Notes: generated by a model from the sequence alone, not told the origin. A DNA stretch of 41,854 bases from Alcanivorax hongdengensis A-11-3 (GCF_000300995.1 NZ_AMRJ01000027.1:1-41854); one strand, 5' to 3'. Shown: positions 6,540-16,593, numbered from the stretch's first letter. Numbers and translations are program-made.

Positions 6540-9076
6540 TGATTCAAGCTATTTCATTTGCCATTGCTGTCTGCGGTGCGGCGCTGTTGCTTATCCTTTT
6601 TGCCCGTATCCGTGCGGTCGATGCTGAATTGAAGTTGAAAAAGCATCGCTCCAAGGACGCGGGGCTGGCTGACTTGCTTAATTATGCCGCTGTTGTTGAT
6701 GACGGTGTGATTGTCTGCAAGAACGGCGCTTTTATGGCGTCGTGGCTGTACAAAGGGGACGACAACGCCAGCAGTACCGACGAACAGCGGGAAATGGTGT
6801 CGTTTCGTATAAACCAGGCGCTTGCGGGCCTGGGTAATGGCTGGATGGTTCACGTTGATGCGGTGCGCCGTCCAGCTCCCAACTATTCAGAACGCAATGT
6901 TTCGGCTTTTCCCGATCCGGTTTCTGCCGCGATTGACGAGGAACGCCGTCAGCTCTTCGAGGGCTTGGGCGCGATGTATGAGGGGTACTTTGTTCTAACC
7001 CTGACATGGTTCCCGCCTCTGCTGGCTCAGCGCAAATTCGTTGAACTCATGTTTGACGATGACGCCGAAGTGGTTGGCAAAAAAGCCCGCACAAAAGGCT
7101 TGATCAACCAATTCAAGCGCGAGATTAGCGGCATTGAAAACCGTCTGACTACTGCCGTTAAGCTAACCCGCCTTCGCGGTCAGAAGATCGTGAACGAGGA
7201 CGGCAGCAGGGTTACGCATGACGATTTTCTTAGCTGGCTGCAATTCTGCGTTACTGGTGTAAGCCATCCGGTTCAACTGCCCAACAACCCGATGTACATG
7301 GACGCTTATATTGGCGGTCAAGAAATGTGGGGCGGGGTAGTGCCGAAGGTTGGCCGCAAGTTTATTCAGGTCGTTTCTATCGAGGGTTTCCCCTTGGAGT
7401 CTCACCCTGGAATCTTGAGTGCCTTGGCAGAATTGCCAGTTGAGTATCGTTGGTCATCGCGCTTCATCTTCATGGATCAACACGAATCCGTTAAGCACCT
7501 GGACAAGTTCCGCAAGAAGTGGAAACAGAAAGTCCGGGGGTTCTTTGACCAGGTATTTAATACCAATAGCGGCAATGTGGATCAGGACGCCCTGACAATG
7601 GTTCAGGATGCAGAATCCGCAATTGCCGAAGTAAACAGCGGCTTGGTCGCCGTTGGGTATTACACCAGTGTCGTCGTCCTTATGGATGAAAGCCGGGACC
7701 GCCTGGAACAGTCTGCACGTCAGGTAGAGAAGTCAATAAACCGCCTGGGCTTCGCTGCACGAACTGAAACCATCAATACCCTGGATGCGTACCTGGGCAG
7801 CTTGCCGGGCCACGGTGTAGAAAACGTGCGCCGCCCGCTGATTAACACGATGAACCTGGCCGATCTGCTGCCGACAAGCACCATCTGGACCGGAACCGCC
7901 GAGGCTCCTTGTCCGATGTATCCGCCCCTGTCTCCGGCGCTCATGCACTGTGTTACCAGTGGGTCAACGCCGTTCCGTTTGAACCTGCACGTTCGTGACC
8001 TGGGGCATACCTTCATGTTTGGCCCAACGGGTGCCGGTAAATCGACACACTTGGCCCTGATTGCGGCTCAGCTTCGCCGCTACGCTGGCATGTCGATCTT
8101 TGCCTTCGACAAAGGCATGTCGATGTATCCGCTAACCAAGGCAGTCGGCGGCCTCCATTTCTCTGTCGGCGCTGACGATGATCGCCTGTCCTTCTGCCCT
8201 TTGCAGTACCTGGAAACCAAGAGTGATCGCGCTTGGGCAATGGAGTGGATAGATACCATCCTGGCGTTGAACGGGGTTAACAGCACGCCCGCGCAGCGAA
8301 ATGAAATCGCACATGCGATTGTGAGTATGCACGAAAGCGGGGCGCGTACCCTGTCTGAGTTCTCTCTGACGATTCAGGATGAAAGCATCCGTGAGGCTAT
8401 CCGCCAATACACGGTTGACGGCTCTATGGGGCACCTCCTGGACGCTGACGAGGACGGTTTGTCACTGACCGACTTCACCACGTTTGAAATCGAAGAGTTG
8501 ATGAACTTGGGCGAGAAGTTTGCCCTGCCGGTCCTGCTGTACCTTTTCCGCCGCATCGAGCGAAGCCTTAAAGGCCAGCCTGCCGTCATCATCCTGGATG
8601 AAGCCTGGTTGATGCTCGGGCACCCTGCCTTCCGCGAAAAAATCCGGGAGTGGCTCAAGGTGCTGCGTAAGGCGAACTGTCTGGTTCTCATGGCAACACA
8701 AAGTCTGTCCGATGCAGCTAACTCCGGCATCCTGGACGTTATTGTGGAGTCCACTGCGACCAAGATTTTCCTGCCGAACGTCTACGCCCGCGACGAGGAC
8801 ACATCTGCCCTGTACCGCAGAATGGGCCTTAATGCCCGTCAAATTGAAATCCTGGCAACGGCTGTTCCAAAACGACAGTACTACTACGTCTCTGAAAACG
8901 GTCGCCGCCTCTATGACCTCGCCCTGGGGCCTTTGGCTCTGTCGTTTGTCGGTGCATCCGACAAGGAATCCGTGGCAGCTATCAAGCAACTGGAAGCCAA
9001 GTTTGGCGAACAGTGGGTGCATGAATGGCTCGCAGGTCGTGGCCTGAAACTTGATAACTACCTGGAGGCAGCCTAA
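6536..9076 (+). CDS. trbE: TrbE, VirB4-type ATPase
   Basis: 846-residue ATPase, the largest motor of the type IV secretion channel, peripheral on the inner membrane. It has an N-terminal hydrophobic segment, Walker A GPTGAGKS at 496-503, and Walker B VIILDEAW near 683-691. The motif MATQSLSDAANSGI follows, typical of VirB4. It overlaps trbD by four bases and trbF by one (TAATG), so translation is likely coupled. Length is close to RK2 TrbE (852 aa). Confidence 0.96.
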   Translation: MMIQAISFAIAVCGAALLLILFARIRAVDAELKLKKHRSKDAGLADLLNYAAVVDDGVIVCKNGAFMASWLYKGDDNASSTDEQREMVSFRINQALAGLGNGWMVHVDAVRRPAPNYSERNVSAFPDPVSAAIDEERRQLFEGLGAMYEGYFVLTLTWFPPLLAQRKFVELMFDDDAEVVGKKARTKGLINQFKREISGIENRLTTAVKLTRLRGQKIVNEDGSRVTHDDFLSWLQFCVTGVSHPVQLPNNPMYMDAYIGGQEMWGGVVPKVGRKFIQVVSIEGFPLESHPGILSALAELPVEYRWSSRFIFMDQHESVKHLDKFRKKWKQKVRGFFDQVFNTNSGNVDQDALTMVQDAESAIAEVNSGLVAVGYYTSVVVLMDESRDRLEQSARQVEKSINRLGFAARTETINTLDAYLGSLPGHGVENVRRPLINTMNLADLLPTSTIWTGTAEAPCPMYPPLSPALMHCVTSGSTPFRLNLHVRDLGHTFMFGPTGAGKSTHLALIAAQLRRYAGMSIFAFDKGMSMYPLTKAVGGLHFSVGADDDRLSFCPLQYLETKSDRAWAMEWIDTILALNGVNSTPAQRNEIAHAIVSMHESGARTLSEFSLTIQDESIREAIRQYTVDGSMGHLLDADEDGLSLTDFTTFEIEELMNLGEKFALPVLLYLFRRIERSLKGQPAVIILDEAWLMLGHPAFREKIREWLKVLRKANCLVLMATQSLSDAANSGILDVIVESTATKIFLPNVYARDEDTSALYRRMGLNARQIEILATAVPKRQYYYVSENGRRLYDLALGPLALSFVGASDKESVAAIKQLEAKFGEQWVHEWLAGRGLKLDNYLEAA

Positions 9077-9858
9077 TGAGCTTTTCCGAGAAACTTAAAG
9101 GGCTGATGTTCAAGAAGCCCGCTCCTGGTTATGACCAGGAAGAAACTGCCGAGATCGAGGCGCAGGACAAGAAATCGAAACGCCAAGGGGACGATGAAAA
9201 CCCCTACCTGACTGCTCGCCGCACCTGGAATGAGCACGTTGGTTCGGTGGTGTCATCACGCCAGACCTGGCAAGTAGTGGGCATCCTGTCATTGATGATT
9301 GCGCTTGCCGGTGTCGGTGGCGTTATCCATATCGGCAGCCAGTCCAAATTCATCCCTTACGTGGTTGAAGTGGACAAGCTGGGTGCAGCTCAAGCGGCGG
9401 GGCCGGTTACTGGTTCTGATTCTGCCGACCCGCGTGTTTTGGGTGCCACTGTGTCGGAGTTCATCGAAAACGCCCGCATGGTGTCGCCTGACGTTGCTCT
9501 GCAACGCAAGGCGGTATTTAGCGTTTACGCGCACCTGGCCCCTAACGATCCCGCGACCACAAAGATGAACGAATGGCTGAACGGCAACGCCGATGCCAGC
9601 CCGTTCAAACGTGCCACCAAAGAAATGGTGAGCATCGACATTACGTCTGTTCTGCCGCAAACGCCGACCACATGGCAAGTGGACTGGACAGAAACCACAC
9701 GGGACCGCCAAGGGGTATTGAAGGGCCAACCGGCTCAAATGCGCGCCCTCATTACCGTTTATACCGCAGACACTTCAACGCAGACCACGGAAGCGCAAAT
9801 GCGTAATAACCCGCTGGGTATTTACGTGCGTGATTACTCCTGGTCACGGCTGCAATGA
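9076..9858 (+). CDS. trbF: TrbF, VirB8-like inner-membrane channel component
   Basis: 260 residues: a charged cytoplasmic N-terminus, one membrane helix near residues 70-90, then a periplasmic NTF2-like VirB8 domain (IPYVVEVDKLG; WQVDWTETTRDRQG). VirB8 proteins nucleate the periplasmic part of the channel and touch VirB9 and VirB10. It overlaps trbE and lies directly before trbG. Confidence 0.95.
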   Translation: MSFSEKLKGLMFKKPAPGYDQEETAEIEAQDKKSKRQGDDENPYLTARRTWNEHVGSVVSSRQTWQVVGILSLMIALAGVGGVIHIGSQSKFIPYVVEVDKLGAAQAAGPVTGSDSADPRVLGATVSEFIENARMVSPDVALQRKAVFSVYAHLAPNDPATTKMNEWLNGNADASPFKRATKEMVSIDITSVLPQTPTTWQVDWTETTRDRQGVLKGQPAQMRALITVYTADTSTQTTEAQMRNNPLGIYVRDYSWSRLQ

Positions 9859-9875
9859 TTACGAGGCAATTAACC

Positions 9876-10781
9876 ATGAAGAAACAATTTTCCGCTGTGA
9901 TCCTGGGTGCTGCGCTGTTGGTGCCCTCTCTGGCAACGGTCGCGCACGCGAACGGGCTTGAGGACCAGTTCTTTACCAATGACAACCCGACCCTGACCGA
10001 TCAAGAACGCCAAGCTCTGGCGATTGCACAGCGTTGGCAGGCCGGGGGCGGCAACGGTGGCATTCGTCCTTTCACTGGCCGCAATGGAGCCATCCAGTTT
10101 GTATTTGGTGCGCAGTCTCCAAGCGTTGTGTGTGCTGTTCTCCAAGTCTGTGACATTGCGTTGCAGCCGGGCGAGTACGTCAACTCAATCCAGTTGGGTG
10201 ATACCGCCCGCTGGAACGTAGAACCAGCCATTTCCGGCACCGGGGCAGGGGAAACCCAACACCTGCTTATCAAGCCGATGGACGTGGGCCTGGAGACAAG
10301 CCTGGTCGTCGCTACCGACCGGCGCGTTTATCACATTCGCTTGCGTTCTCACCGCACCGAGTACATGTCGCAGGTAGCGTTCACCTACCCGGAAGATGCC
10401 CTTGCCAGGTGGGACACGATCCGCAGCCGTGAACGCCAGCACCGCGAGGACAACACCATCCCGGAAACCCGCGAGTACCTGGGCGACCTGTCGTTTGATT
10501 ACGAGGTGTCTGGCTCTGCGTCATGGAAGCCGGTGCGCGTTTTCAATGACGGTCACAAGACCATCATTCAGATGCCGCGAGCCATGCAGCAAACGGAAGC
10601 CCCGACGCTGCTGGTAGTTCGCAAAGATGGCGGCCTGTTCTCCGACCCTGAAACCGTCATGGTCAACTACCGCGTCCAAGGGGATCGCTACATCGTCGAT
10701 ACGATGTTCAACAAAGCAATCCTTATCTCTGGCGTTGGCAGCAACCAGGACAAAATCACAATCACTAAAGGGGACGATTAA
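9876..10781 (+). CDS. trbG: TrbG, VirB9-like outer-membrane core component
   Basis: 301 residues with a cleavable signal peptide (MKKQFSAVILGAALL, ending VAHA). The VirB9/CagX domain follows, with a C-terminal part (PKTLVVR-like TLLVVRKDGG, MVNYRVQGDRYIVD) that contacts TrbH and TrbI at the outer membrane. The ATG at 9876 is preferred to the ATG at 9855, which overlaps the trbF stop, because it is followed at once by the signal peptide and preceded by GAGG. Confidence 0.95.
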   Translation: MKKQFSAVILGAALLVPSLATVAHANGLEDQFFTNDNPTLTDQERQALAIAQRWQAGGGNGGIRPFTGRNGAIQFVFGAQSPSVVCAVLQVCDIALQPGEYVNSIQLGDTARWNVEPAISGTGAGETQHLLIKPMDVGLETSLVVATDRRVYHIRLRSHRTEYMSQVAFTYPEDALARWDTIRSRERQHREDNTIPETREYLGDLSFDYEVSGSASWKPVRVFNDGHKTIIQMPRAMQQTEAPTLLVVRKDGGLFSDPETVMVNYRVQGDRYIVDTMFNKAILISGVGSNQDKITITKGDD

Positions 10782-10783
10782 TC

Positions 10784-11257
10784 ATGCGCAAACTTATCGT
10801 CGCAGTTCTGCTTTCGCTGGGCTTGGCCGGGTGTGCAACGCACGCCCCATACGGCAACTTTGTCGAGAATCCGACAGGGCTAAATCAGCATGAAGTCGCA
10901 AGCGATTCAGTCGAAAAAATCACCGAGCTGTACCCGCCTGCAAAAACTCGCTTCGAGCTGAAACAGCCTACCCCGGACGCCTTCGGCATGGCTTTGGTTC
11001 GCGGCCTCCGTGATCGCGGTTACGCCCTCCTGGAGTTCGACCCGGAAGCAGCCAAGGCGCAGCAACAAGCCTCAACGGCCACGGCGAACCCGACTCCGAC
11101 CGGATCAGGCTTGCCGCTTCGTTATGTGTTCGACCAGTTCACCGGTACCAACATGTATCGAGTGACCATCATGGTCGGCAATGAGTCGCTGACCCGCCCC
11201 TATTCGCAAGAAAACGGCGGCATCGTTCCAGCGGGCTATTGGGTTCGCAAGGAGTAA
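10784..11257 (+). CDS. trbH: TrbH, outer-membrane lipoprotein of the channel core
   Basis: 157 residues with a lipoprotein signal and lipobox LGLAGC (acyl Cys17). It occupies the VirB7 place between the VirB9 and VirB10 homologues but is larger, as in RK2. It begins 2 bp after the trbG stop. Confidence 0.93.
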   Translation: MRKLIVAVLLSLGLAGCATHAPYGNFVENPTGLNQHEVASDSVEKITELYPPAKTRFELKQPTPDAFGMALVRGLRDRGYALLEFDPEAAKAQQQASTATANPTPTGSGLPLRYVFDQFTGTNMYRVTIMVGNESLTRPYSQENGGIVPAGYWVRKE

Positions 11258-11260
11258 GAA

Positions 11261-12688
11261 ATGAGCGAAAACAACGATCAAATGTCCCCGGACGCCTCAC
11301 CTGGTGAGGTGTCCAAAAAATCCGGGGTGCGTCGCGTCAACAATCGCCCGATGTACATTTTGTTTGGTGTCCTCGGCTTGTTTCTCCTGGTCATGATGAT
11401 GGTTGCTGCCGACCGTGCAGCCCAGCAAAACGCACCAGGTGAGGGGCCGAAGGAGCAGGCAGGCAATACCTCCATGTTTGCCAATGAAATCGCTGGCACG
11501 CAGATAGACGGGTTTGTCCCGGCTGCCGAGCCTCCAAGCGTTCCGTCCCTGGACGAACCTGTTGCGCCTGAGCAAGAGGAACCGCAGGAAGAGAACCAGG
11601 CCGCAGCCCCTGTAACTGTGGCTCGCCCGGTAAATCCTGACCTGCCCCCGGCTCCGCCTCAGAACACCGGCTCACGATCCCAACTGGACGATGAAGCCCA
11701 ACGCATTCGCATGGCGAAACTGCAAATGCTGGAAGAGGCCATTAAAGCCAGAACCGGCGTTCAAGCAGTTGCTCCGCGTAGCAGTAGCGACGGCGGTTCA
11801 TCGCAGCCGGTCGGCAATCGCCCGGAATCGCGCCAGGACATGATTAACGAAATCGCCCGTGTCCGTCAGCAGATTGCGTCTAATCGTTCCGACGATCCAA
11901 CCGCCGCTTATCAGCAGCGCTTGGCTCAGATTGAAGGGATGCGCAACGGCGGTTCAGTCGGTGGCAGTGGTGGCAGCAATAGCGCCCCGATGTTGCTGCA
12001 AACCTCCGCGAACGGCGACGGCAATGGTTATTCGCAGTTTGATAATAACGGCGGTGATCGTTGGCAGCTTGGCGAGCAAGTGCAGGCCCCGCGCAGCCCT
12101 TACGAGCTTCGCGCAGGCTTCGTCATTCCGGCCACGCTGATTTCGGGTATCAACTCTGACCTGCCAGGTCAGATTGTGGCTCAGGTATCACAGGACGTAT
12201 CAGACACGGCAACGGGTAGTCACCTGTTGATTCCACAGGGTTCGCGCCTTGTCGGCTCTTACTCGAATGATGTGGCCTACGGCCAAGAACGGGTATTGAT
12301 TGCCTGGCAGCGCATCATCTTCCCGGATGGCAAGGCGCTGGATATTGGTTCAATGCCAGGCGCGGACGCTGCCGGTTACTCCGGTTTCCATGACCAGGTT
12401 AACAACCATTATCTGCGCATTTTCGGCTCTGCGTTCCTTATGTCTGGTGTCACGGCGGGCGTAACGCTTAGCCAGGACAACGACAACAACGACGACAGCA
12501 ATAACCAACGTGCCAGCGATGCACTTAGCGAGGCGCTAGGTCAGCAGCTCGGTCAAGTCATGGTCGAGATGATCCGCAAGAACATGAACATTGCGCCGAC
12601 ACTGGAAATTCGCCCCGGTTATCGCTTCAACGTGATTGTCACCAAAGACATGACTTTCTCGAAGCCTTACAGCTCATTTGATTATTAA
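11261..12688 (+). CDS. trbI: TrbI, VirB10-like channel core spanning both membranes
   Basis: 475 residues: a short cytoplasmic N-terminus, one membrane helix near residues 29-48, a Pro/Glu/Gln-rich periplasmic stretch of about 230 residues, then the VirB10 beta-barrel domain (FVIPATLISGINSDLPG; IPQGSRLVGSYSNDVAYGQERV). VirB10 senses ATP use at the inner membrane and gates the outer-membrane pore. Confidence 0.96.
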   Translation: MSENNDQMSPDASPGEVSKKSGVRRVNNRPMYILFGVLGLFLLVMMMVAADRAAQQNAPGEGPKEQAGNTSMFANEIAGTQIDGFVPAAEPPSVPSLDEPVAPEQEEPQEENQAAAPVTVARPVNPDLPPAPPQNTGSRSQLDDEAQRIRMAKLQMLEEAIKARTGVQAVAPRSSSDGGSSQPVGNRPESRQDMINEIARVRQQIASNRSDDPTAAYQQRLAQIEGMRNGGSVGGSGGSNSAPMLLQTSANGDGNGYSQFDNNGGDRWQLGEQVQAPRSPYELRAGFVIPATLISGINSDLPGQIVAQVSQDVSDTATGSHLLIPQGSRLVGSYSNDVAYGQERVLIAWQRIIFPDGKALDIGSMPGADAAGYSGFHDQVNNHYLRIFGSAFLMSGVTAGVTLSQDNDNNDDSNNQRASDALSEALGQQLGQVMVEMIRKNMNIAPTLEIRPGYRFNVIVTKDMTFSKPYSSFDY

Positions 12689-12715
12689 CGCCAAGTACAA
12701 AAAGGAGAAAACGCC

Positions 12716-13477
12716 ATGAAGAAGAGATTTTTAGCCGCTAAAGTTGCTCTGGTCGTCGCCATGACGGCCAGCACTTTGCCGCCTGCTCAAGCCGGTATCC
12801 CTGTTATCGACGGCACCAACCTGACGCAAAACATCATGTCAGCCCTGGAGTCCGTTGCGCAGACTGCCAAGCAAATCCAGGAATACCAAACACAACTCCA
12901 GCAGTATGAAAACCAACTGCAAAACACGATGGCCCCGGCAGCCCATATTTGGGATCAAGCGCAGCGCACCATCAACGATCTGAACCAGGCGACCAACACG
13001 CTCGCCTATTACCAAAACCAGCTTGGCAGCCTCGATGCTTACCTGGGCAAGTTCCAGGACGTGGCCTATTACCGTGGCTCACCATGCTTCTCACCTGCGG
13101 GATGCAGCGATGCCGAATGGGCCGCAATGGATGAAAACCGCCGCCTAGCGTCCGAGTCTCAGAAAAGGGCCAACGACGCGGTTTTTAGGGGCTTGGAGCA
13201 GCAGCAAGACAACCTGGAAGCCGACGCCCGACAGCTTGTCCGCCTGCAATCTGCCGCCCAGGGCGCAGACGGCCAACTGGCCGCCGTTGGCTATGCCAAC
13301 CAGCTCGCCAGCAACCAGGCCAACCAGCTCTTGCAAATCCGCAGCCTGCTGATTGCCCAGCAAAACGCCGTAGCTACCCGGATGCAAGCTGACGCTGATA
13401 AAGAGGCGCAGCAACAGGCTGCCGCCGAACAAGTCCGAAAGGGCGACTTTGTACCTAGTCCAGATCGCTCTTGGTAA
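12716..13477 (+). CDS. trbJ: TrbJ, VirB5-like pilus-associated protein
   Basis: 253 residues with a signal peptide (ending AQA near residue 26) and long helical, Gln-rich segments (QTAKQIQEYQTQLQQYENQL) as in VirB5 proteins, which sit at the pilus tip. A perfect KorB operator (12730-12742) lies inside codons 5-9, within the signal peptide, and is read as LAAK. AAGGAG precedes the ATG. Confidence 0.94.
   Translation: MKKRFLAAKVALVVAMTASTLPPAQAGIPVIDGTNLTQNIMSALESVAQTAKQIQEYQTQLQQYENQLQNTMAPAAHIWDQAQRTINDLNQATNTLAYYQNQLGSLDAYLGKFQDVAYYRGSPCFSPAGCSDAEWAAMDENRRLASESQKRANDAVFRGLEQQQDNLEADARQLVRLQSAAQGADGQLAAVGYANQLASNQANQLLQIRSLLIAQQNAVATRMQADADKEAQQQAAAEQVRKGDFVPSPDRSW
12730..12742. promoter_or_regulatory. 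KorB operator inside trbJ
   Basis: TTTAGCCGCTAAA, a perfect match to the IncP-1 KorB operator TTTAGCSGCTAAA, within the trbJ signal-peptide codons. It lies far from any promoter I can see, so it may serve KorB loading or partition rather than local repression. Confidence 0.85.
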
Positions 13478-13487
13478 GGGGGGACCA

Positions 13488-13715
13488 ATGAAATCAATCA
13501 ACACTATTCAATTACTCGGGGCCGCCACGATGGCGGTCCTTCTAACCGGGTGTTTTGACGAAAAGATGCCGGAAGTAAACGACATCAATTGTCAGCACGA
13601 AAACGTCTTGAAGATCGAGGACAAGGCCATGCAGCAAGAATTTGCTTCTAAGTGCCTGCGTCGTGGCAACCCTCGGGCTGGTGAGTTCAAAGCCAGCCCT
13701 GAGAAAGAATGGTGA
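13488..13715 (+). CDS. trbK: TrbK, entry-exclusion lipoprotein
   Basis: 75 residues with lipobox LLTGC (Cys22). In RK2 TrbK is made in the recipient and blocks redundant transfer from a donor with the same system; it is not needed for the donor channel. The start at 13488 is chosen for the GGGGGG ribosome site and the signal peptide directly after it; the frame is open further upstream, overlapping trbJ. Confidence 0.92.
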   Translation: MKSINTIQLLGAATMAVLLTGCFDEKMPEVNDINCQHENVLKIEDKAMQQEFASKCLRRGNPRAGEFKASPEKEW

Positions 13716-13726
13716 GGTGCTGAATT

Positions 13727-15445
13727 ATGAAACTGCCAGCCAACCTTAAATCCGCCATGCCGTTAATCGTCTGGCTGGCGTTTTTTGTTGCGGCTCCCGC
13801 TCATGCCGCAATCGACAACTCCGGCGTACTGGATGACGTCCTGGCTCGCTATTCGGCAGCAGCGGCCTCCTGGGCCGGTGTTATCACCGACGCTGCAACC
13901 TGGTTGTTTTGGACGCTCGTTGTTATTTCGATGGTCTGGACGTTCGGCATGATGGCACTGCGCAAGGCGGATATTGGCGAGTTCTTTGCCGAGTTCGTCC
14001 GCTTCACCATTTTTACCGGCTTCTTTTGGTGGCTGTTGATCAACGGCCCCAACTTCGCATCGTCTATTTACGACTCTCTGCGCCAGATCGCCGGTAACGC
14101 CACGGGACTAGGTTCCGGTCTATCACCGTCTGGCGTGGTAGACGTTGGCTTTGAAATATTCGACCGGGTACTGGATCAATCCTCGGTTTGGTCGCCGGCT
14201 GATTCATTCGCGGGCATTCTCATGGGGGGGATTATTCTCGTCATCCTGGCGTTAATCGGTGTCAACATGCTGTTGTTGCTCGCCGCTGGCTGGGTGCTCG
14301 CTTACGGCGGGGTTTTCTTCCTGGGGTTTGGCGGTTCGCGCTGGACCTCTGACATGGCAATCAACTACTACAAAACCGTGCTCGGGGTTGCTGCTCAACT
14401 CATGGCAATGGTGCTGTTGATTGGCATCGGTAAGACCTTCCTGGATGACTATTACAACCAAATGAGCGAGGGCATCAGCCTGAAAGAAATGGGCGTAATG
14501 CTCATTGTCGCGGTGATCCTTCTCGTTCTCGTGACCAAAGTTCCTCAGATGCTCGCGGGCGTCATTACCGGCGCTAGTGTGGGCGGTGCTGGCATTGGTT
14601 CTTTCGGTGCAGGCGCGGCGCTTGGCGCGGCAGGCATGGCAGCAGCAGCGGCAGCCACTGGCGGCGCAGCGATGGCAGCAGGCGCGTCCAACATGGCAGG
14701 CGGAGCACAAGCCCTAATGGCCGCATTCAGCAAAGCCAATGAGAACGTGGCAAACGGTAGCGACATTATGTCTGCGTTCACTGGCGGCGGTGGTGACGGC
14801 GGTGGCGGCGGTGGCGGTGGCGGTATGCCCGCCGAAGAAAGCACAGGTGATACCCCGTTCGCTCAAGCGGCTGGCTTTGGGGGCGGTGAATCTTCTGGCG
14901 GTGCCCAAGCCTCTAGTGGTGGCGAATCATCCAGCGGCGGCGAGTCCTCTAGCTCTAGCAGTAGTGACCAGGGAAGCACGGAAACAGCCAGTGCAGACAC
15001 TGGATCAGCGGACAGCCAAAGCTCAAGCGAAGGGCAGGGCGATAGCTCTTCTGGTGCTCAGGCAGCAACAGCAGCAGCGGCAACCGGCGGCTTTATGGCC
15101 GGAGCCACGAAAGCGGGCAGGGTAGCAGCCGATACCGGCGCGAACTTGGCAAAAGGAACCGGGGCGGTAGCCAAGGCCAAGGCTGGACAAATGAAATCTA
15201 AAGCCATGCAGCGCATCGGTGACACAACGGGCGGCAAGATTGCCGCTGCAATCAAGGGCCAGGGGGCAGCCCCAGGGCAAGGAGGTGGTGAAACAGGAAA
15301 TGCAGGTGATAGCGGCTCGTCAGAATCTGGAGCCTCTGACAGCTCCCCGTCGTTCGATAGCGATAGCTTGAGCGGTGATAGCGGCCAAACAGGCGGTTTT
15401 GATGAAGAAATTGCCAGTTTTGTCAATAAAGGCCATTCGGCCTAA
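13727..15445 (+). CDS. trbL: TrbL, VirB6-like polytopic channel protein
   Basis: 572 residues. A signal-like N-terminus is followed by about six membrane helices within residues 35-300 (TrbL/VirB6 domain), then a low-complexity hydrophilic tail rich in Ser, Gly, Ala and Gln (from about residue 340 to the end) with a run of glycines. VirB6 proteins pass DNA through the inner membrane. It is a little longer than RK2 TrbL (528 aa), the extra length lying in the repetitive tail. Confidence 0.95.
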   Translation: MKLPANLKSAMPLIVWLAFFVAAPAHAAIDNSGVLDDVLARYSAAAASWAGVITDAATWLFWTLVVISMVWTFGMMALRKADIGEFFAEFVRFTIFTGFFWWLLINGPNFASSIYDSLRQIAGNATGLGSGLSPSGVVDVGFEIFDRVLDQSSVWSPADSFAGILMGGIILVILALIGVNMLLLLAAGWVLAYGGVFFLGFGGSRWTSDMAINYYKTVLGVAAQLMAMVLLIGIGKTFLDDYYNQMSEGISLKEMGVMLIVAVILLVLVTKVPQMLAGVITGASVGGAGIGSFGAGAALGAAGMAAAAAATGGAAMAAGASNMAGGAQALMAAFSKANENVANGSDIMSAFTGGGGDGGGGGGGGGMPAEESTGDTPFAQAAGFGGGESSGGAQASSGGESSSGGESSSSSSSDQGSTETASADTGSADSQSSSEGQGDSSSGAQAATAAAATGGFMAGATKAGRVAADTGANLAKGTGAVAKAKAGQMKSKAMQRIGDTTGGKIAAAIKGQGAAPGQGGGETGNAGDSGSSESGASDSSPSFDSDSLSGDSGQTGGFDEEIASFVNKGHSA

Positions 15446-15464
15446 CTAGATAGGAGTAATTGAA

Positions 15465-15950
15465 ATGAAACTGAAACAGTTTTTCGTTGCCCTTAGCCTG
15501 TTTGCAGCCGCATTTGCGCTTACTGCACCGGCTCAAGCGGCCTCTCAAGATGAATGTGCAATTTGGATCTGCCTGCCAGGTGGTTTCCCTTCTGGCTGCG
15601 GTGCGGCCAAGTCAGCAATGCGTGACCGCATCAAAGACATGAAATCCCCGCTCCCCAGCTTCTCGTCCTGCGCGGTTAACCCGCCGAATGGTAGTGGCAG
15701 TCACATGACTTCCGATCATGGGTTTGCTGCGTTTATTCCTGCTCACCGAGTGTGTAGCCAGTACCGCTACCGCCGCGATGACCGGGAATGTGTCGCCTGG
15801 GAAACAGTGCCCGATCGTTACGTGAAGAACACTCGTTGTCGCACTGACCACGAAGGCAACCGCACGCCGCGTGGCTGCACCAGGACGTACCGTTGGGCGG
15901 AAGTGTTCGTTGAAGGGCAGCTTGCAGGCCCAACCCACTACTGGAACTAA
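15465..15950 (+). CDS. trbM: TrbM, periplasmic mating-pair protein
   Basis: 161 residues with a signal peptide ending AQA near residue 26 and several cysteines (ECAIWICLPGGFPSGCG), suggesting disulfides. RK2 TrbM has the same start of the mature region. Its exact task in the channel is not established. AGGAG precedes the ATG. Confidence 0.93.
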   Translation: MKLKQFFVALSLFAAAFALTAPAQAASQDECAIWICLPGGFPSGCGAAKSAMRDRIKDMKSPLPSFSSCAVNPPNGSGSHMTSDHGFAAFIPAHRVCSQYRYRRDDRECVAWETVPDRYVKNTRCRTDHEGNRTPRGCTRTYRWAEVFVEGQLAGPTHYWN

Positions 15951-15960
15951 GGGGGTCGTC

Positions 15961-16593
15961 ATGCTGCCGTTCATTGCTGATATGCCACCCCTGGAACAAG
16001 AGCGCGTTGTGTGCTCGATCTCGGCTGCCGTGAAATATGAAGTGCCCGCCAATATTGTGCTGGCCGTAGCCGAGAAAGAAGGCGGTAGGCCGGGCCAGCG
16101 GGTGCGTAACTCGAACGGTACGCATGACGTTGGACCTATGCAGTTCAACACTGCATACCTGGGCGACCTGGAGAAATACGGCATTACTGCGGACGATGTG
16201 GCAGCCTCTGGTTGCTACTCGTTCGACCTCGCCGCCTGGAGACTGCGCGGGCATATCCTGCACGACTCCGGGGACATTTGGACCAGGGCCGCCAACTACC
16301 ATTCCCGCACACCGAAATATAACGCGATCTACCGCACCGACTTGATGCAGAAAGCCGTCAAGTGGGCCGACTGGCTTGATGAACATTTTTCGACTGTCAA
16401 CGTGACCGCCCAAGGTGGTGCCACTCCTGGCGATGGGACTGCTATGCAGCAAGTCATCCAGGAAGCGGCCAGAATCGAGGCTGACAGCTCCATTGAACAG
16501 TCTGGACGCCAAGGGCAGGGGAGTTACAGCCCAAGCCAGCAAAGCGGCTATGTGCCGCGCACGATCACGTTTAGTGCGGGGGCAGGGCAATGA
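15961..16593 (+). CDS. trbN: TrbN, lytic transglycosylase (VirB1-like)
   Basis: 210 residues. A lysozyme-like domain near residues 15-130 holds the catalytic glutamate region VAEKEGG (36-42) and later GPMQFN. It locally opens the peptidoglycan for the channel. The start at 15961 has GGGGG just before it; the upstream open frame overlaps trbM and is not used in RK2, whose TrbN is 211 residues. Confidence 0.94.
   Translation: MLPFIADMPPLEQERVVCSISAAVKYEVPANIVLAVAEKEGGRPGQRVRNSNGTHDVGPMQFNTAYLGDLEKYGITADDVAASGCYSFDLAAWRLRGHILHDSGDIWTRAANYHSRTPKYNAIYRTDLMQKAVKWADWLDEHFSTVNVTAQGGATPGDGTAMQQVIQEAARIEADSSIEQSGRQGQGSYSPSQQSGYVPRTITFSAGAGQ

Noticed and set aside
14252..14710. Minus-strand frames opposite trbL
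   Set aside because: Cys/Arg/Ala-rich shadows of the repetitive trbL tail.
15733..16590. 285-codon minus-strand frame opposite trbM and trbN
   Set aside because: Long only because of high GC in the coding strand; both sense genes are clear family members.
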